From JAKFDK01 sp036676195 (GTDB lineage: Bacteria > Bacillota > Sulfobacillia > Symbiobacteriales > ZC4RG38), in assembly GCA_036676195.1 (NCBI GenBank), contig JAKFDK010000002.1, positions 1 through 64,000 of the forward strand: DNA of 64,000 bases, in the 5' to 3' direction. A program made the position numbers and the translations under genes. The notes under the pieces were generated by a model that had not been told where the DNA came from, ran no database searches, and was given only the letters and a program-made list of their open reading frames with translations. How positions within the stretch are numbered: the first letter of the stretch is position 1; every line of letters starts with the position of its first letter. Below, one piece after another: positions 50,621 to 59,916 of the stretch.

Positions 50621-51250
50621 CCGGAACAGGGCCGCCATCCGCTCCACTTCTCCTTCGCCCACGGCGTTGCCCCAGGACCAGAGCACCAGGTCAACCACCC
50701 GCAGGCGCTCCCCCGTCTGGTCACTGATGGCACCACACAACTGTTCCGGCGTGGTGTCCAGCCTTCCGGCCAGACGGGGAACCGGTCCGTTCTTTACCAC
50801 CACATCCCAGCCCAGGTTGCGGGCCAGGTGGTAACGGTTGGTCGGCCCCACGAAGGGCAGCGTGGCCATCCAGGCAAACACCTCTTTCAGCGGGCACTCC
50901 GCCAGCCGCTGCATCTGCCCGGGATTAGCCGCCAAATCGGCCGCCAGGGCCTGAATGGCGTCGATTTTACGCGGGTTGGCCAGCACGGCCAGCACATCGC
51001 CCCGCGGCGCGGCAGCGGCCGGGGCCGGTACCCAACCGCCCAGGGCCGCACCCAGCCGCTCCCACCGGGGCAGGATGGCCCGGGCCGTCAGGCCGCAGCA
51101 GGCCACCACCCAGCCATACTCCTCCAGCAGGTCACGGTCAGTCTTCTGTTCCGGTGTCTCCGCCCGCCACCCGGCCACGGTGGTTTCCCAGCAAGGGTCC
51201 GTGTGGCGCAGGTGGTCCAGGGCATGCTCCCAAACTGCCAGGTAGTTCAT
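50612..51250 (-). CDS. HhH-GPD-like protein (DNA glycosylase-like)
   Basis: The 212-residue protein has a helix-rich fold ending in a region resembling endonuclease III-type proteins: LKEVFAWMATLPFVGPTNRYHLARNLGWDVVVKN, with LPFVGPTNRYHL as the hairpin and Asp-poor following helix. The Cys cluster of Nth is absent. ATG 51250 is a choice of convenience; GTG 51271 is also possible and neither has a strong ribosome binding site. Base-excision repair is suggested but the missing canonical Asp lowers confidence. Confidence 0.55.
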   Translation of the reverse strand: MNYLAVWEHALDHLRHTDPCWETTVAGWRAETPEQKTDRDLLEEYGWVVACCGLTARAILPRWERLGAALGGWVPAPAAAAPRGDVLAVLANPRKIDAIQALAADLAANPGQMQRLAECPLKEVFAWMATLPFVGPTNRYHLARNLGWDVVVKNGPVPRLAGRLDTTPEQLCGAISDQTGERLRVVDLVLWSWGNAVGEGEVERMAALFRLL

Positions 51251-51328
51251 ACCTGACACGTTCGGGACCACACCTCGCCGTCCCTGCCGCCGGCATGCCC
51301 GCTGCCGGCATGGCCACCGCCGCCTATG

Positions 51329-51586
51329 TTATGTGGGCATTTGCACGGGCAGCCCGACCTGGCGCAGGTCATCCTCTGACAGGTAGCCCGCGGCCACCGC
51401 CACTGCCACCGCCTGGTTGTACTCGGCCTTGAGCGCCTGCGTGTCCTCCCGGTAGTTCAGGGTGGGGGTTGCCACACCCAGCGGCACCCGGGTCTTGAGG
51501 TGGTCGGAGCGCTCCTCGGTCTGGGCCACCTGATCGGCCAATGCGAGGATGCGTTCCACCAGTTGTGCTTCCTCTGCTTTCGTCAT
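51329..51586 (-). CDS. Small helical protein, unknown
   Basis: The 85-residue protein begins with a charged helix (KAEEAQLVERILALADQVAQTEER) and continues with a second helical region (TQALKAEYNQAVAVAVAAGYLSEDD). GAGGTGAGG lies before the ATG. No family recognised. It is divergent from the GIY-YIG-like gene. Confidence 0.6.
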   Translation of the reverse strand: MTKAEEAQLVERILALADQVAQTEERSDHLKTRVPLGVATPTLNYREDTQALKAEYNQAVAVAVAAGYLSEDDLRQVGLPVQMPT

Positions 51587-51700
51587 GGCCTCACCTCGGG
51601 ATTAGAATGCCCTGATAAACTATTTGCAGGCCAACGCCGGGGCAGGTTATACTCATTGGAAGTAAAGGATTCGACCGGCCAAGCAAGGAGGAAGCCAAGC

Positions 51701-52084
51701 GTGCCGACCAAAATTCTCGGCCTGGATTGGCGGGGCGGGCCGTATACCCACGCCTTCCACGACATCCCTGAGTTGCCCCACAAGCCGGGTCTGTATAAGC
51801 TGCACTACCGCGATCCCAACGGCGAGTGGACTGTGTTCTACGTTGGCGAGGCCAGGAACCTGTACGAAGCCCTGGTCAGCCACCTTCTGCCCTCTGAACC
51901 GGATGCCCGGATTCAGGCACGGGTGGCGACCGGTGAATGCGCATACTCGTATGCCGTTCTAACCGGTGACGACGCAGACCGGGCCGCAGCCCTGCGCTCC
52001 ATTTACGACTATTACCAGCCGGCATTGAACGACCCGGCCAAGCTGCCCGCCCCCAACATGCCCATTGAAGTTAATCCCAACTAA
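51701..52084 (+). CDS. GIY-YIG-like small protein
   Basis: The 127-residue protein has a pattern close to the GIY-YIG nuclease fold: PGLYKLHY, then EWTVFYVGEARNLYEALVSHL. GLY replaces GIY and FYVGEA replaces YIG, and the usual catalytic Arg after YIG is not evident (ARN). The GTG start has AAGGAGG nine bases upstream; the longer frame to 51500 overlaps the divergent gene. It could be a divergent or inactive nuclease domain. Confidence 0.6.
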   Translation: MPTKILGLDWRGGPYTHAFHDIPELPHKPGLYKLHYRDPNGEWTVFYVGEARNLYEALVSHLLPSEPDARIQARVATGECAYSYAVLTGDDADRAAALRSIYDYYQPALNDPAKLPAPNMPIEVNPN

Positions 52085-52096
52085 ATCTGTACCTGT

Positions 52097-52131
52097 AAAA
52101 TGGCCCCGCGCCACCCACGCGGGGCCATTTT
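52097..52131. terminator. Terminator after the GIY-YIG-like gene
   Basis: AAAATGGCCCCGCG (52097-52110) and its complement (52118-52131) close a seven-base loop. The stem ends in A/T pairs, giving TTTT on either strand. Confidence 0.85.
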
Positions 52132-52165
52132 GTATTCCCAATCGTAGCGGCAGGAAAATGCCCCC

Positions 52166-52182
52166 TAACCATTGAATGGTTA
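52166..52182. promoter_or_regulatory. Palindrome TAACCATT-G-AATGGTTA upstream of ftsW
   Basis: A perfect 17-bp palindrome lies 34 bp before the ftsW ATG. Its ACCAT...ATGGT half-sites resemble the glucoamylase operator, with one more central base pair on each side. It could bind a repressor. Confidence 0.5.
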
Positions 52183-52216
52183 TTCGGATCTTGCGCCGTG
52201 CGAAGGAGGGTCGCCC

Positions 52217-53407
52217 ATGCGTCCGGAGAAGGCGAGTGCCCAGGCCTCCGCCCGACCGGCACCGGGCCACCCCGACTGGGTTCTGCTGGTGTCTGTGGCC
52301 GGATTGCTGGCCTTCGGCGTCGTCATGGTTTACAGCTCCAGCTTTTACTGGGCAGAACAACAGCGGGCCGATGCCTTTGACCTGCTCAAACGCGAAGCGG
52401 TCTGGGTCAGTCTGGGCCTGGTGACCATGCTCATAGCCGCGTACATTCACCCCCGCCGCTGGGCCTCCTGGTGCCGGGTGGCGTTGCCATGCCTCCTGGT
52501 GCTCCTGGTGCTGGTGCTGATCCCCATCCCCGGATTCACCGAGGTGCGGGGCGGTGCCCACCGCTGGTTCGGCACAGGCTCCATCACAATCCAGCCCTCG
52601 GAATTCGTCAAGGTGGCCCTGGTCATTTTCATCGCCAACCTTCTCGACCGGCGGAGCGGGCAGGAGCGCCATTTCATGGCCACCACCTTCCCCATCCTGC
52701 TGGTTGTGGGCATTATCTTCGCCCTGATCCTGCTGCAACCCAACTTTTCCACGGCTCTGATCATCGCCGCAACGGCCTTCGCCATGCTGTTTGTGGCCGA
52801 GGTCCCCCTGTGGCACCTGTTCCTGCTGGTGGGCGGCGCGTTGCCGCTGTTTGCCCGCCTGGCCGTCTCCAAAGACTACCGGGCCGGCCGGATGGTCGCC
52901 TTCTGGAACCCCCTCAGTCGCCCGGTCGATGAAGGGTTTCAGATCTCCCAGGGGCTGTATGCCATCGGCAGCGGCGGCATCGCCGGTCTGGGCCTGGGGC
53001 AGAGCAAGAGCAAGTTTGGCTGGCTGCCGGAAGGCTACACAGATATGATCTTTGCCATTGTCGTCGAGGAACTGGGGTTCCTCGGCGCCACCGTGCTGAT
53101 CGGGCTCTTTGTGCTGTTCGTCTGGCGGGGCTACCGCATTGCGGCAGCCGCCCCGGACCGCTACATGCGCCTGCTCGCCTTCGGCCTTACTTCCCTCGTC
53201 GCCCTTCAGGTGGTGCTCAACGTGGCGGTGGTGACCGCCTCGATGCCGCCCACAGGGGTACCGTTGCCGTTCGTGTCGTACGGGGGCTCGTCGCTCACCG
53301 TGCTGATGGCCATGGTAGGCATCCTGCTCAGCGTCAGCCGTTACCGGATGGAAGCAGTACCAATACAAAAGGGGGAAACTCAGCTTCATGCCAGTTATTA
53401 CCGTTGA
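52217..53407 (+). CDS. ftsW: FtsW/RodA/SpoVE family peptidoglycan polymerase
   Basis: The 396-residue SEDS protein has about ten membrane segments and the family motifs VMVYSSSFYWA, GGAHRWFGTGSITIQPSEFVK, SKSKFGWLPEGYTDMIFAIVVEELGF and PFVSYGGSS. It polymerises glycan strands at the septum or spore. GAAGGAGGG precedes the ATG. It lies outside a dcw cluster, so it could be the sporulation paralogue SpoVE. It overlaps the next gene by 20 bp. Confidence 0.92.
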   Translation: MRPEKASAQASARPAPGHPDWVLLVSVAGLLAFGVVMVYSSSFYWAEQQRADAFDLLKREAVWVSLGLVTMLIAAYIHPRRWASWCRVALPCLLVLLVLVLIPIPGFTEVRGGAHRWFGTGSITIQPSEFVKVALVIFIANLLDRRSGQERHFMATTFPILLVVGIIFALILLQPNFSTALIIAATAFAMLFVAEVPLWHLFLLVGGALPLFARLAVSKDYRAGRMVAFWNPLSRPVDEGFQISQGLYAIGSGGIAGLGLGQSKSKFGWLPEGYTDMIFAIVVEELGFLGATVLIGLFVLFVWRGYRIAAAAPDRYMRLLAFGLTSLVALQVVLNVAVVTASMPPTGVPLPFVSYGGSSLTVLMAMVGILLSVSRYRMEAVPIQKGETQLHASYYR

Positions 53408-53591
53408 AATGGTGGGTGGCCGCTCCGTGGCGCAGAAGCGTCAGTTAGTGAGGGAGTTTACCGAATCGTTCGCCCGCATCTGTCATGTTACCCCAGACGT
53501 GGTGACCATCGTCATCCACGAGGTGCAAGACGAACACTGGGCCATGGGCGGCAAGACCAAGGCCCAGGTGAAAGAAGAACAGGGAGGCTAG
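53388..53591 (+). CDS. 4-oxalocrotonate tautomerase-like protein
   Basis: The 67-residue protein begins MPVITVEMVGGRSVAQKRQL with the catalytic Pro at position 2 after Met removal and has the TVIHEV-type strand (VTIVIHEVQDEHWAMGG). Family members form hexamers and tautomerise enols. GGGGGAAA lies upstream inside ftsW. The 20-bp overlap suggests co-translation with ftsW, which is unexpected for the function. Confidence 0.87.
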   Translation: MPVITVEMVGGRSVAQKRQLVREFTESFARICHVTPDVVTIVIHEVQDEHWAMGGKTKAQVKEEQGG

Positions 53592-53594
53592 CCA

Positions 53595-53816
53595 TTGACA
53601 TTTAAAAGGACTGCGGCTGAGTCGGAGAGACTCAAGCCGCAGTCCTATTTCATTTCACCCGGTATCTACCGACTGGGTGATCGCCTCGATCCTGAATGGA
53701 AAGAAGTCGCCAGTGGTCACCCTACTGCCGTAGTACAACGGCCTCCGGAGACGCTGATTAAAGGCGTGGTAACAGGTCCCAGCCAGGCCACCACCGAAGG
53801 AGCACCAACCCAGTAA
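53595..53816 (+). CDS. Doubtful 73-codon frame overlapping a terminator
   Basis: The frame starts at TTG 53595 with AGGGAGG seven bases upstream and reads YFISPGIYRLGDRLDPEWKE in its middle. The first third is covered by a strong hairpin (53608-53645), which argues that this is non-coding. No family recognised. I give it low weight. Confidence 0.3.
   Translation: MTFKRTAAESERLKPQSYFISPGIYRLGDRLDPEWKEVASGHPTAVVQRPPETLIKGVVTGPSQATTEGAPTQ
53608..53645 (+). terminator. Terminator of the ftsW-tautomerase unit
   Basis: GGACTGCGGCTGAGTC (53608-53623) pairs with 53629-53645 with one bulged A around a five-base loop; TATTTCATTTC follows. Confidence 0.75.
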
Positions 53817-53992
53817 GTACTGAGACACGTCCTACGACCCGAAGGATGTGTGAGCAAAATCTAATTTGTTAGGAATTGTGTAACATAGGCTAAATTGGCG
53901 GAGGAGTTAAGGTTAAACTGAATCTGTAACGCTTATGTACCACCTGACGGTGTGACCACTGCCAAGAAGAGTTGTAGAAGAGGGGCATAACC

Positions 53993-54991
53993 ATGGCTCG
54001 GTCCGATCTGCTGGTCAACCTTGTGCGGGCGGCTAGTCGCAATGACCGCCACCTATTTCGACAGACGCTCGAAGCCCTCATCGCCGAAGAGCGTCAGAAG
54101 CAACACCATATTTTGGCAGACAGACTGACTGAGTTTTTGGGCACTGTTGAACCGTCTGAGACAAGGCCCTCGGAACGTCCGGGCACAATGGGCGGGAATG
54201 ACAACGTCCAGAACCTGTTCTACGAGGTTATACCTCAGAAAAAACTTGAGGAACTCTTGCTGCCTGATATCGCTGTCCAAGCATGTAATGAGATGATCGA
54301 AGAACAGATGCGCTCGGATTTGTTACGCTCTTACAACCTCGAGCCAAGACATCGCATTCTCTTGGTAGGACCTCCAGGTAATGGCAAGACGTCATTGGCC
54401 GAAGCGGTAGCAGAAGCCTTAATGGTTCCTCTATTCGTTGTACGCTACGAGGGAATAATCGGCAGTTACTTGGGTGAGACCGCCGTTCGACTCAAACGAG
54501 TCTTTGACCATGTGCGCACTCGTCGCTGTGTATTGTTCTTCGACGAGTTCGACACTGTTGGGAAAGAGCGTGGCGATGTTCACGAAACAGGCGAAATCAA
54601 GAGAGTTGTCAGTTCGCTATTGCTGCAAGTTGACTCGTTACCATCCCATGTCGTAACGGTCGCCGCAACCAACCATCCTGAATTATTGGACCGTGCCGTT
54701 TGGCGGCGATTTCAGTTACGTTTGCGCTTGTCAGCGCCGACGAGAGCGCAGCGCGAAGAGTGGTTCAGACGGTTTGAGGTTCGATTGGGTGAACCAATTG
54801 GATTAGCTCCCCGAACTTTAGCCGAAAAGCTACAGGGATATAGCTTCTCAGAGATGGAAGAGTTTGGCGCCGATTTACTGCGAAAAAAGATACTTTCAAC
54901 ACCCGGTAGGGGCATGAAAGAACTCGTAGGAAAGACTGCACAGCAGTGGCAGGCACGCTACCGCCTGCCAGAGGAAGTAGGTGAACCATAA
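53993..54991 (+). CDS. ietA: AAA ATPase of an IetAS-type antiphage system
   Basis: The 332-residue protein has a variable N-terminal part (1-110) and an AAA module: Walker A GPPGNGKT (126-133), Walker B LFFDEFD (181-187), sensor ATNH (225-228) and the Arg-finger region DRAVWRRF. It is followed two bases later by a subtilase gene, the gene pair known as ietAS in antiviral screens. Its DNA is visibly less GC-rich than the flanks, with codons such as TTA and AGA. GAGGGG precedes the ATG. By itself it appears intact. Confidence 0.88.
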   Translation: MARSDLLVNLVRAASRNDRHLFRQTLEALIAEERQKQHHILADRLTEFLGTVEPSETRPSERPGTMGGNDNVQNLFYEVIPQKKLEELLLPDIAVQACNEMIEEQMRSDLLRSYNLEPRHRILLVGPPGNGKTSLAEAVAEALMVPLFVVRYEGIIGSYLGETAVRLKRVFDHVRTRRCVLFFDEFDTVGKERGDVHETGEIKRVVSSLLLQVDSLPSHVVTVAATNHPELLDRAVWRRFQLRLRLSAPTRAQREEWFRRFEVRLGEPIGLAPRTLAEKLQGYSFSEMEEFGADLLRKKILSTPGRGMKELVGKTAQQWQARYRLPEEVGEP

Positions 54992-54993
54992 CC

Positions 54994-57578
54994 ATGCCAG
55001 AACGTCCGTTACTGATTTTTCCACAGCCCACACAGGCTGAGCGTAGAAGCCTTCCGCCCTCAATACCAAAGGGACCTCGCAGACCTAGTCCAGCTGAGCA
55101 ACGGGAACGTCTTGAGCGCAAATTCACCGAATTGGAGCAAGCCTTCAACCGGCGGCAGGCAGAGTTGCGTGGCGACCCTGCCGGTGCGGAAGTAGAGCAA
55201 GTCCTCGTACTTCAGACGGTTGGAAGGATTGACGATTTCGTAAGAGCCCTTAAAGGGCTTGAGGGCCTTGAATGGATGGGCGACCTGGATACTGAGGGAA
55301 TAATCCCTGATGAGCAGTTTTACTGGGAAGAGGACGCCCAGAAAACTCTTTCCGGTCGCCTTTATCTGATCATGGCTAATCAAACTGGATTACGGCAACT
55401 GCTATCCCTTTGGGAAGTATATCGTGCAAACCCTGAGCATCCTCAATTCGTACGGGGACGTACGAAATGGAGAGATTTGTTTAATCTTCTTCGAGATATT
55501 CGTCCTTGGGGGCCTGAAGATCGATTGCACGAAACTGGTTTGCTGGAGGTATGGAAGGAACGGGTACAAGAGGGAGTTGAACGACTGCACGTAGAAGCCG
55601 AATTATGGCCACGGCGGAATCCCGACCAGCGTCTGGCTGCAACACGGGCCTTCGAGCAGGCGGTTGAAGCAGCAGGTGGTCGGACGGTCGCACAGGCCTA
55701 CATTCAAGAGATCAACTACCACGGAGTCCTGGTGGACCTGCCCATAGTTGCGGTAGAGGTGTTGCTGGCACTTGGCCAGACTCGTCTGATAGCATGCGAC
55801 CAGGTTATGTTTTTCCGTCCAGCGGGCCAGGCTATTGCACCAAGGCCAGAGGAAGAGCCTTTACCGGGGCCGGAAGCCCGCCAAGATTGGCCAATACCTG
55901 CAGGTGAACCGGTCGTTGCGCTACTTGATGGCTTCCCCCTTGAAAACCATCAACTACTTTCCGGTAGGTTGATCGTGGACGACCCGGATGATTGGGCCGG
56001 TGATTGCCCGACTGCTGATAGGCGGCATGGAACAGGAATGGCCTCCCTCATCATTCATGGCGAACTCGACGCCAAAGAAGAACCGTTAGCTCGTCCACTC
56101 TATGTTAGGCCAATCATGAAACCATTTCCTGGTTTTCAACAAACGTATGAGTGTATTCCTGAGTCAGTGTTGCCGTTGGATTTGATCCATCGATCGGTGC
56201 GTAGAATCAAGGAGGGTGAGACCAAGGAACCGCCTGTCGCTCCGGAGGTATGCATTGTCAACCTATCAGTGTGTGATTTACGGCATTCCTTCCACGGGTA
56301 CCCCACTCCATGGGCCCGATTACTTGACTTTTTGGCCTGGCGGTATCAGATTCTATTTATTGTAAGTGCGGGAAACTATGACGACGACATTGAACTGGCG
56401 GTACCCCGTACGGAACTTGGAATACTTCGAGCTGACCCGGATGCTTTGGAGAGGGAGACACTACGAGCAGTTGCTCGTCAGGCCCGGTTCCGACCTCTCC
56501 GCTCACCGGCTGATGCCACTAATGTTCTCACCGTTGCATCGATCCACAGTGATCAATCTCCGGCAGCAGCTTTGGGGATGCGCGTAGACCCCATCCAGTC
56601 TCAAGGTCTGCCGAGTCCCATTAATGCACAAGGGTCGGGATTTCGCCGATCAGTGAAGCCGGACATTCTATGTCTTGGTGGACGTCAAACTTACATAGAG
56701 AAACTTGGTACGACCCACGACAATGCGACTCTTCGAGTAAGCCGGGCCGTCACCCCTCCTGGGCAGCGTGTGGCTTCACCCAGTACCACTCCCGGTGAGT
56801 TGACGAAGAGCGTACATACGCGTGGTACGAGCAATGCAACGGCCTTGGCTACCCGAAGCGCTCACAGATGTACGATCTTCTGGGTGAGCTTAGACAAGAA
56901 CCTGGTGGGGAGTTGCTCGATCCGAGATTCACGCCCGTGTTAATAAAGGCGATGTTGGTTCATAGTGCAACGTGGGGAGATGCAGCAGGTACAATCCAGC
57001 CATTATTGGATGCTACAGCACCGTACTGGCGCAAGGCGGCGCTTGCTCGAATGTTGGGATACGGCGCTATAAGCCCGAAGTGAGTATTTGAGTGTACAGC
57101 TCAAAGGGCGACATTATTAGGCTCCAGTGAATTGGGCAGCGGCGAGGCTCATGTTTACAGCCTGCCTCTACCGCCTGGGTTGAGTGGCAAAACGGTGTGG
57201 CGTAGGCTGACTATTAGCCTCGCTTGGATGACACCCATTAACCCGACTCATCGGTCCTATAGGAAGGCCGCCCTTTGGTTTGAACCATATGATGACAAGA
57301 GAATGCTCGGGGTAGATCGGCAAGAAGCTCAATGGCAGATGGTCCGTAACGGAACTCTTCAGCACGAATTGTTTGAGGGGGATCGTGCGACGGCATTTGT
57401 CGATGGGGACCAGCTAAAGATCCAGGTCAACTGCCGTACTGATGCGGCTGAGTTTGAGGATCGCATCCCCTACGGTTTCGTCGTGACTCTAGAAGTGGCC
57501 GAAGGGGTGGACGTTTCCATCTATAATGAGATTCAAGACCGTATTCGGCCTATTGTTCGAGTTACCCCGCGTACTTAA
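54994..57578 (+). pseudogene. ietS: Subtilisin-like protease of an IetAS system, frameshift plus stop
   Basis: The N-terminal 300 residues are a family-specific region; the subtilase triad follows as D312 (VALLDGFP), H345 (RRHGTGMAS) and S613 (GTSNATALA), with N461 (VSAGN). After H624 the frame is lost: deletion of one C between 56865 and 56866 explains it, since the next frame reads QMYDLLGELRQE. That frame meets TGA at 57081-57083, where a CGA Arg codon is expected (relatives read RVLECT here), then continues VFECTAQRATLLG to TAA at 57576-57578. Repaired length is about 860 residues. As written, translation stops at residue 649 (56943). Two lesions suggest a real pseudogene. Confidence 0.85.
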
Positions 57579-57760
57579 TTGTCGGACCCATAAACCATAG
57601 GGGTTTGTTACCCGCAACGGTCCGCCTTTCAAGGCGAGGCGTTCATCTGTTCGGCGGCCTGGAACTCAAATAGGACAACACGATGATAGGGTGTGTGGAG
57701 CCGGCGGAAAAAGGCGACTGTGCCTCCTTGTCTTAGCAGCCTCTACGACAAAAATGTCGG

Positions 57761-57794
57761 GGGCCGCTCCTGATCAAACTGGGGCGGCCCTTTT
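57761..57794. terminator. Terminator between the defence island and the ABC gene
   Basis: GGGCCGCTCC (57761-57770) pairs with GGGGCGGCCC (57781-57790) with one wobble, and TTTT then GGCTTTT follow on the plus strand. Convergent placement suggests use from both sides. The rest of 57579-57810 shows no gene. Confidence 0.75.
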
Positions 57795-57810
57795 GGCTTT
57801 TGCCCCCGGT

Positions 57811-58797
57811 TCAAATGCCTTCCTGATAAATCCGGCTGATGATGCCTTCAATCTCCGGCTCTTCCACCGTGAGGTCGGCCACGTTGTAGCGGCTGCTGAC
57901 CCGATGAATCAACTGGCTGGCGCTGATTGCCTCGCGATTGAACCGCAGCCAGACCCGGCCGTTCTGCCGCCGCACTACCTCCGCCCCCTCCACCTCCACG
58001 TGGTCCGGGTGGCCCTCCAGGTCCACCACCAGCGTCCGGTGGGTCCCGAAGCGCCGCTTGATCTCCGCCACCGGGCCGTCGTACACCACCTTGCCGTGAT
58101 CAATCAGAATCATCCGGTCGCACAGCTTCTCCACGTCCTGCATGTCGTGGGTGGTCAGAATCACCGTCACCGCCCGCTGGGCGTTGATATCCTTAATAAA
58201 CTGGCGGATCTTTTCCTTGGCCACCACATCGAGGCCAATCGTGGGCTCATCCAAATAAATAATCTCCGGGTCATGCAGCAGGGCCGCCGCCAGGTCGGCA
58301 CGCATGCGCTGGCCCAGGGAAAGCTGCCGGACCGGTGTCTGCATAAATTCACCCAGCCCCAGCAGATCATGAAACAACTCCAGATTCCGCTTGTACCGCG
58401 GTGCCGGTACCCGGTAGATGTAGCGCAGCAACTCAAAGGACTCCACTGTCGGCAAGTCCCACCAGAGCTGGGTGCGCTGGCCGAAAACCACGCCAATGCG
58501 CCGGGCGTTTTCCACCCGCCGCTCGTAGGGCACCACGCCGCTGACCGTCACCCGCCCCGACGACGGGACCAGAATCCCGGTCAGCATCTTGATGGTGGTA
58601 GACTTGCCTGCCCCGTTGGGACCGATATACCCCACCAGTTCCCCGCGCTGAATCGCAAACGACACGCCATCCACGGCGACTTTGGTCTCAAAATCCCGCG
58701 ACAGCAGGGAACGGACCGCCGCAAACCGACCCTCTTTCCGTCTGGCCAGCCGGAAGTCCTTGCGCAGTTGCTCCACCCTGATCATGGCCTCGCTCAC
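57811..58797 (-). CDS. ABC-2 type exporter ATPase
   Basis: The 328-residue ATPase has Walker A GPNGAGKST, signature LSLGQRMRADLA, Walker B IIYLDEPTIGLD and TTHDMQDVEKLCDR, with a C-terminal domain of about 90 residues found in the ABC-2/daunorubicin-type group. The two permeases at 59917-61499 on the same strand are its likely partners. GTG 58797 has GGAGG about 11 bases upstream; ATG 58785 is possible. Substrate unknown. Confidence 0.9.
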   Translation of the reverse strand: MSEAMIRVEQLRKDFRLARRKEGRFAAVRSLLSRDFETKVAVDGVSFAIQRGELVGYIGPNGAGKSTTIKMLTGILVPSSGRVTVSGVVPYERRVENARRIGVVFGQRTQLWWDLPTVESFELLRYIYRVPAPRYKRNLELFHDLLGLGEFMQTPVRQLSLGQRMRADLAAALLHDPEIIYLDEPTIGLDVVAKEKIRQFIKDINAQRAVTVILTTHDMQDVEKLCDRMILIDHGKVVYDGPVAEIKRRFGTHRTLVVDLEGHPDHVEVEGAEVVRRQNGRVWLRFNREAISASQLIHRVSSRYNVADLTVEEPEIEGIISRIYQEGI

Positions 58798-58917
58798 CGC
58801 CGGGAATCCTCCCCCCTGTCTGCCAGTTCCAGGTTAGCCAAAACCCTGCCGGTGCAAGCGCCCTGCGGCCAGGCCGCGATTGGGCCACACTATCACCGGA
58901 GGGAGGCGGTTCACCTC

Positions 58918-59847
58918 ATGGACATCGGTTATGCCTGCCTGAGCGTGCTGGTCCAGCAGTGCTCCCCGGCGAAAACGGTGACCGCCAAGCGCGCCGGGGA
59001 ACTGACAGACCAGGAAACTCGCATTGAATTATGCCGGCGAACGGCGCGCGCCAACCTGGAAAACGTTCGCCGGTTGCTGTGGCACAATATCTGCCACGGG
59101 CTCCGGCTGTACCGGGTGCCCCCGCAGGTGGTGCCTCTGGCCACCCATCCCCTGCTGGAAGAATGGGACTGGCAGGCCGACCTGGCTGAAGAGTTCGCCC
59201 TGGTCAGCGAAATCATGCACGCACATGGGCTGCGCATCAGCAGCCACCCGGACCATTTCACCGTCATTTCAAGCCCCCGGACCGAGGTGGTACAGGCAGC
59301 CGTGCGCGACCTGGAGTACCATGCCGCCCTGCTTTCGGCGCTTGGTTACGGAGCCGAGGCCCGCATGGTGATCCATGTCGGCGGTCAGCAGGGGGGAAAA
59401 CCGGCCGGCCTGGCCCGGTTCGCCCGGGCGTACCGGGAACTGCCCCCGGCGGTACAGATGCGGCTGTGCGTGGAGAACGACGACACCCTTTACCATACCA
59501 CCGACGTGCTGAACCTCTGCACCGAGATCGGGGCGCCCATGGTGCTGGATATCCACCACCACCAGGTCAATCCGGGCACAGCGTCCCTGGCAGAACTGTT
59601 GCCGGCCATTTTTGCCACCTGGCCCCCCGGGGAAAAGCCCAAGGTTCATGTTTCGAGCCCCCGCAGTGACACCGCCCCCAAGGCCCATGCCGACTTTGTG
59701 GAGCCCGAGCCGGTGCGGGTCCTGCTGGCCGCCGCCGGCGGCCATGACTTTGACATCATGGTCGAGGCCAAACGCAAGGACGAAGCCGCCCTCCGCCTGG
59801 CGGCGGATCTGGGCCTGGAACTACCCCGGCTGGTCCCGGTCACCTGA
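58918..59847 (+). CDS. uvsE: UV damage endonuclease UvsE
   Basis: The 309-residue protein matches UvsE/UVDE TIM-barrel nucleases: IGYACLSVL, RANLENVRRLLWHNICHGLRLYR, RISSHPDHFTVISS, RLCVENDDTLYH, PMVLDIHHHQVN and KVHVSSPRS, supplying the His/Glu/Asp metal ligands. It nicks DNA 5' of UV photoproducts. ATG 58918 follows GGAGGGAGG; the long frame reaching back to 57691 is not coding. It stands on the opposite strand between the ATPase and permeases of an exporter. Confidence 0.92.
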   Translation: MDIGYACLSVLVQQCSPAKTVTAKRAGELTDQETRIELCRRTARANLENVRRLLWHNICHGLRLYRVPPQVVPLATHPLLEEWDWQADLAEEFALVSEIMHAHGLRISSHPDHFTVISSPRTEVVQAAVRDLEYHAALLSALGYGAEARMVIHVGGQQGGKPAGLARFARAYRELPPAVQMRLCVENDDTLYHTTDVLNLCTEIGAPMVLDIHHHQVNPGTASLAELLPAIFATWPPGEKPKVHVSSPRSDTAPKAHADFVEPEPVRVLLAAAGGHDFDIMVEAKRKDEAALRLAADLGLELPRLVPVT

Positions 59848-59916
59848 ACCCGACACAGCCGGCCTGTCCAGCCGGTGGGCCGGCGTTACCCCAGCAGGGG
59901 TCGCCGGCCCGCCGCC

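Noticed and set aside
57081..57083. TGA in ietS as selenocysteine
   Set aside because: No selenocysteine element is evident, the protein family has Arg there and a frameshift already disrupts the gene upstream.
57691..58917. Upstream part of the long frame that contains uvsE
   Set aside because: It lies antisense to the ABC ATPase; the uvsE start at 58918 has a ribosome binding site.
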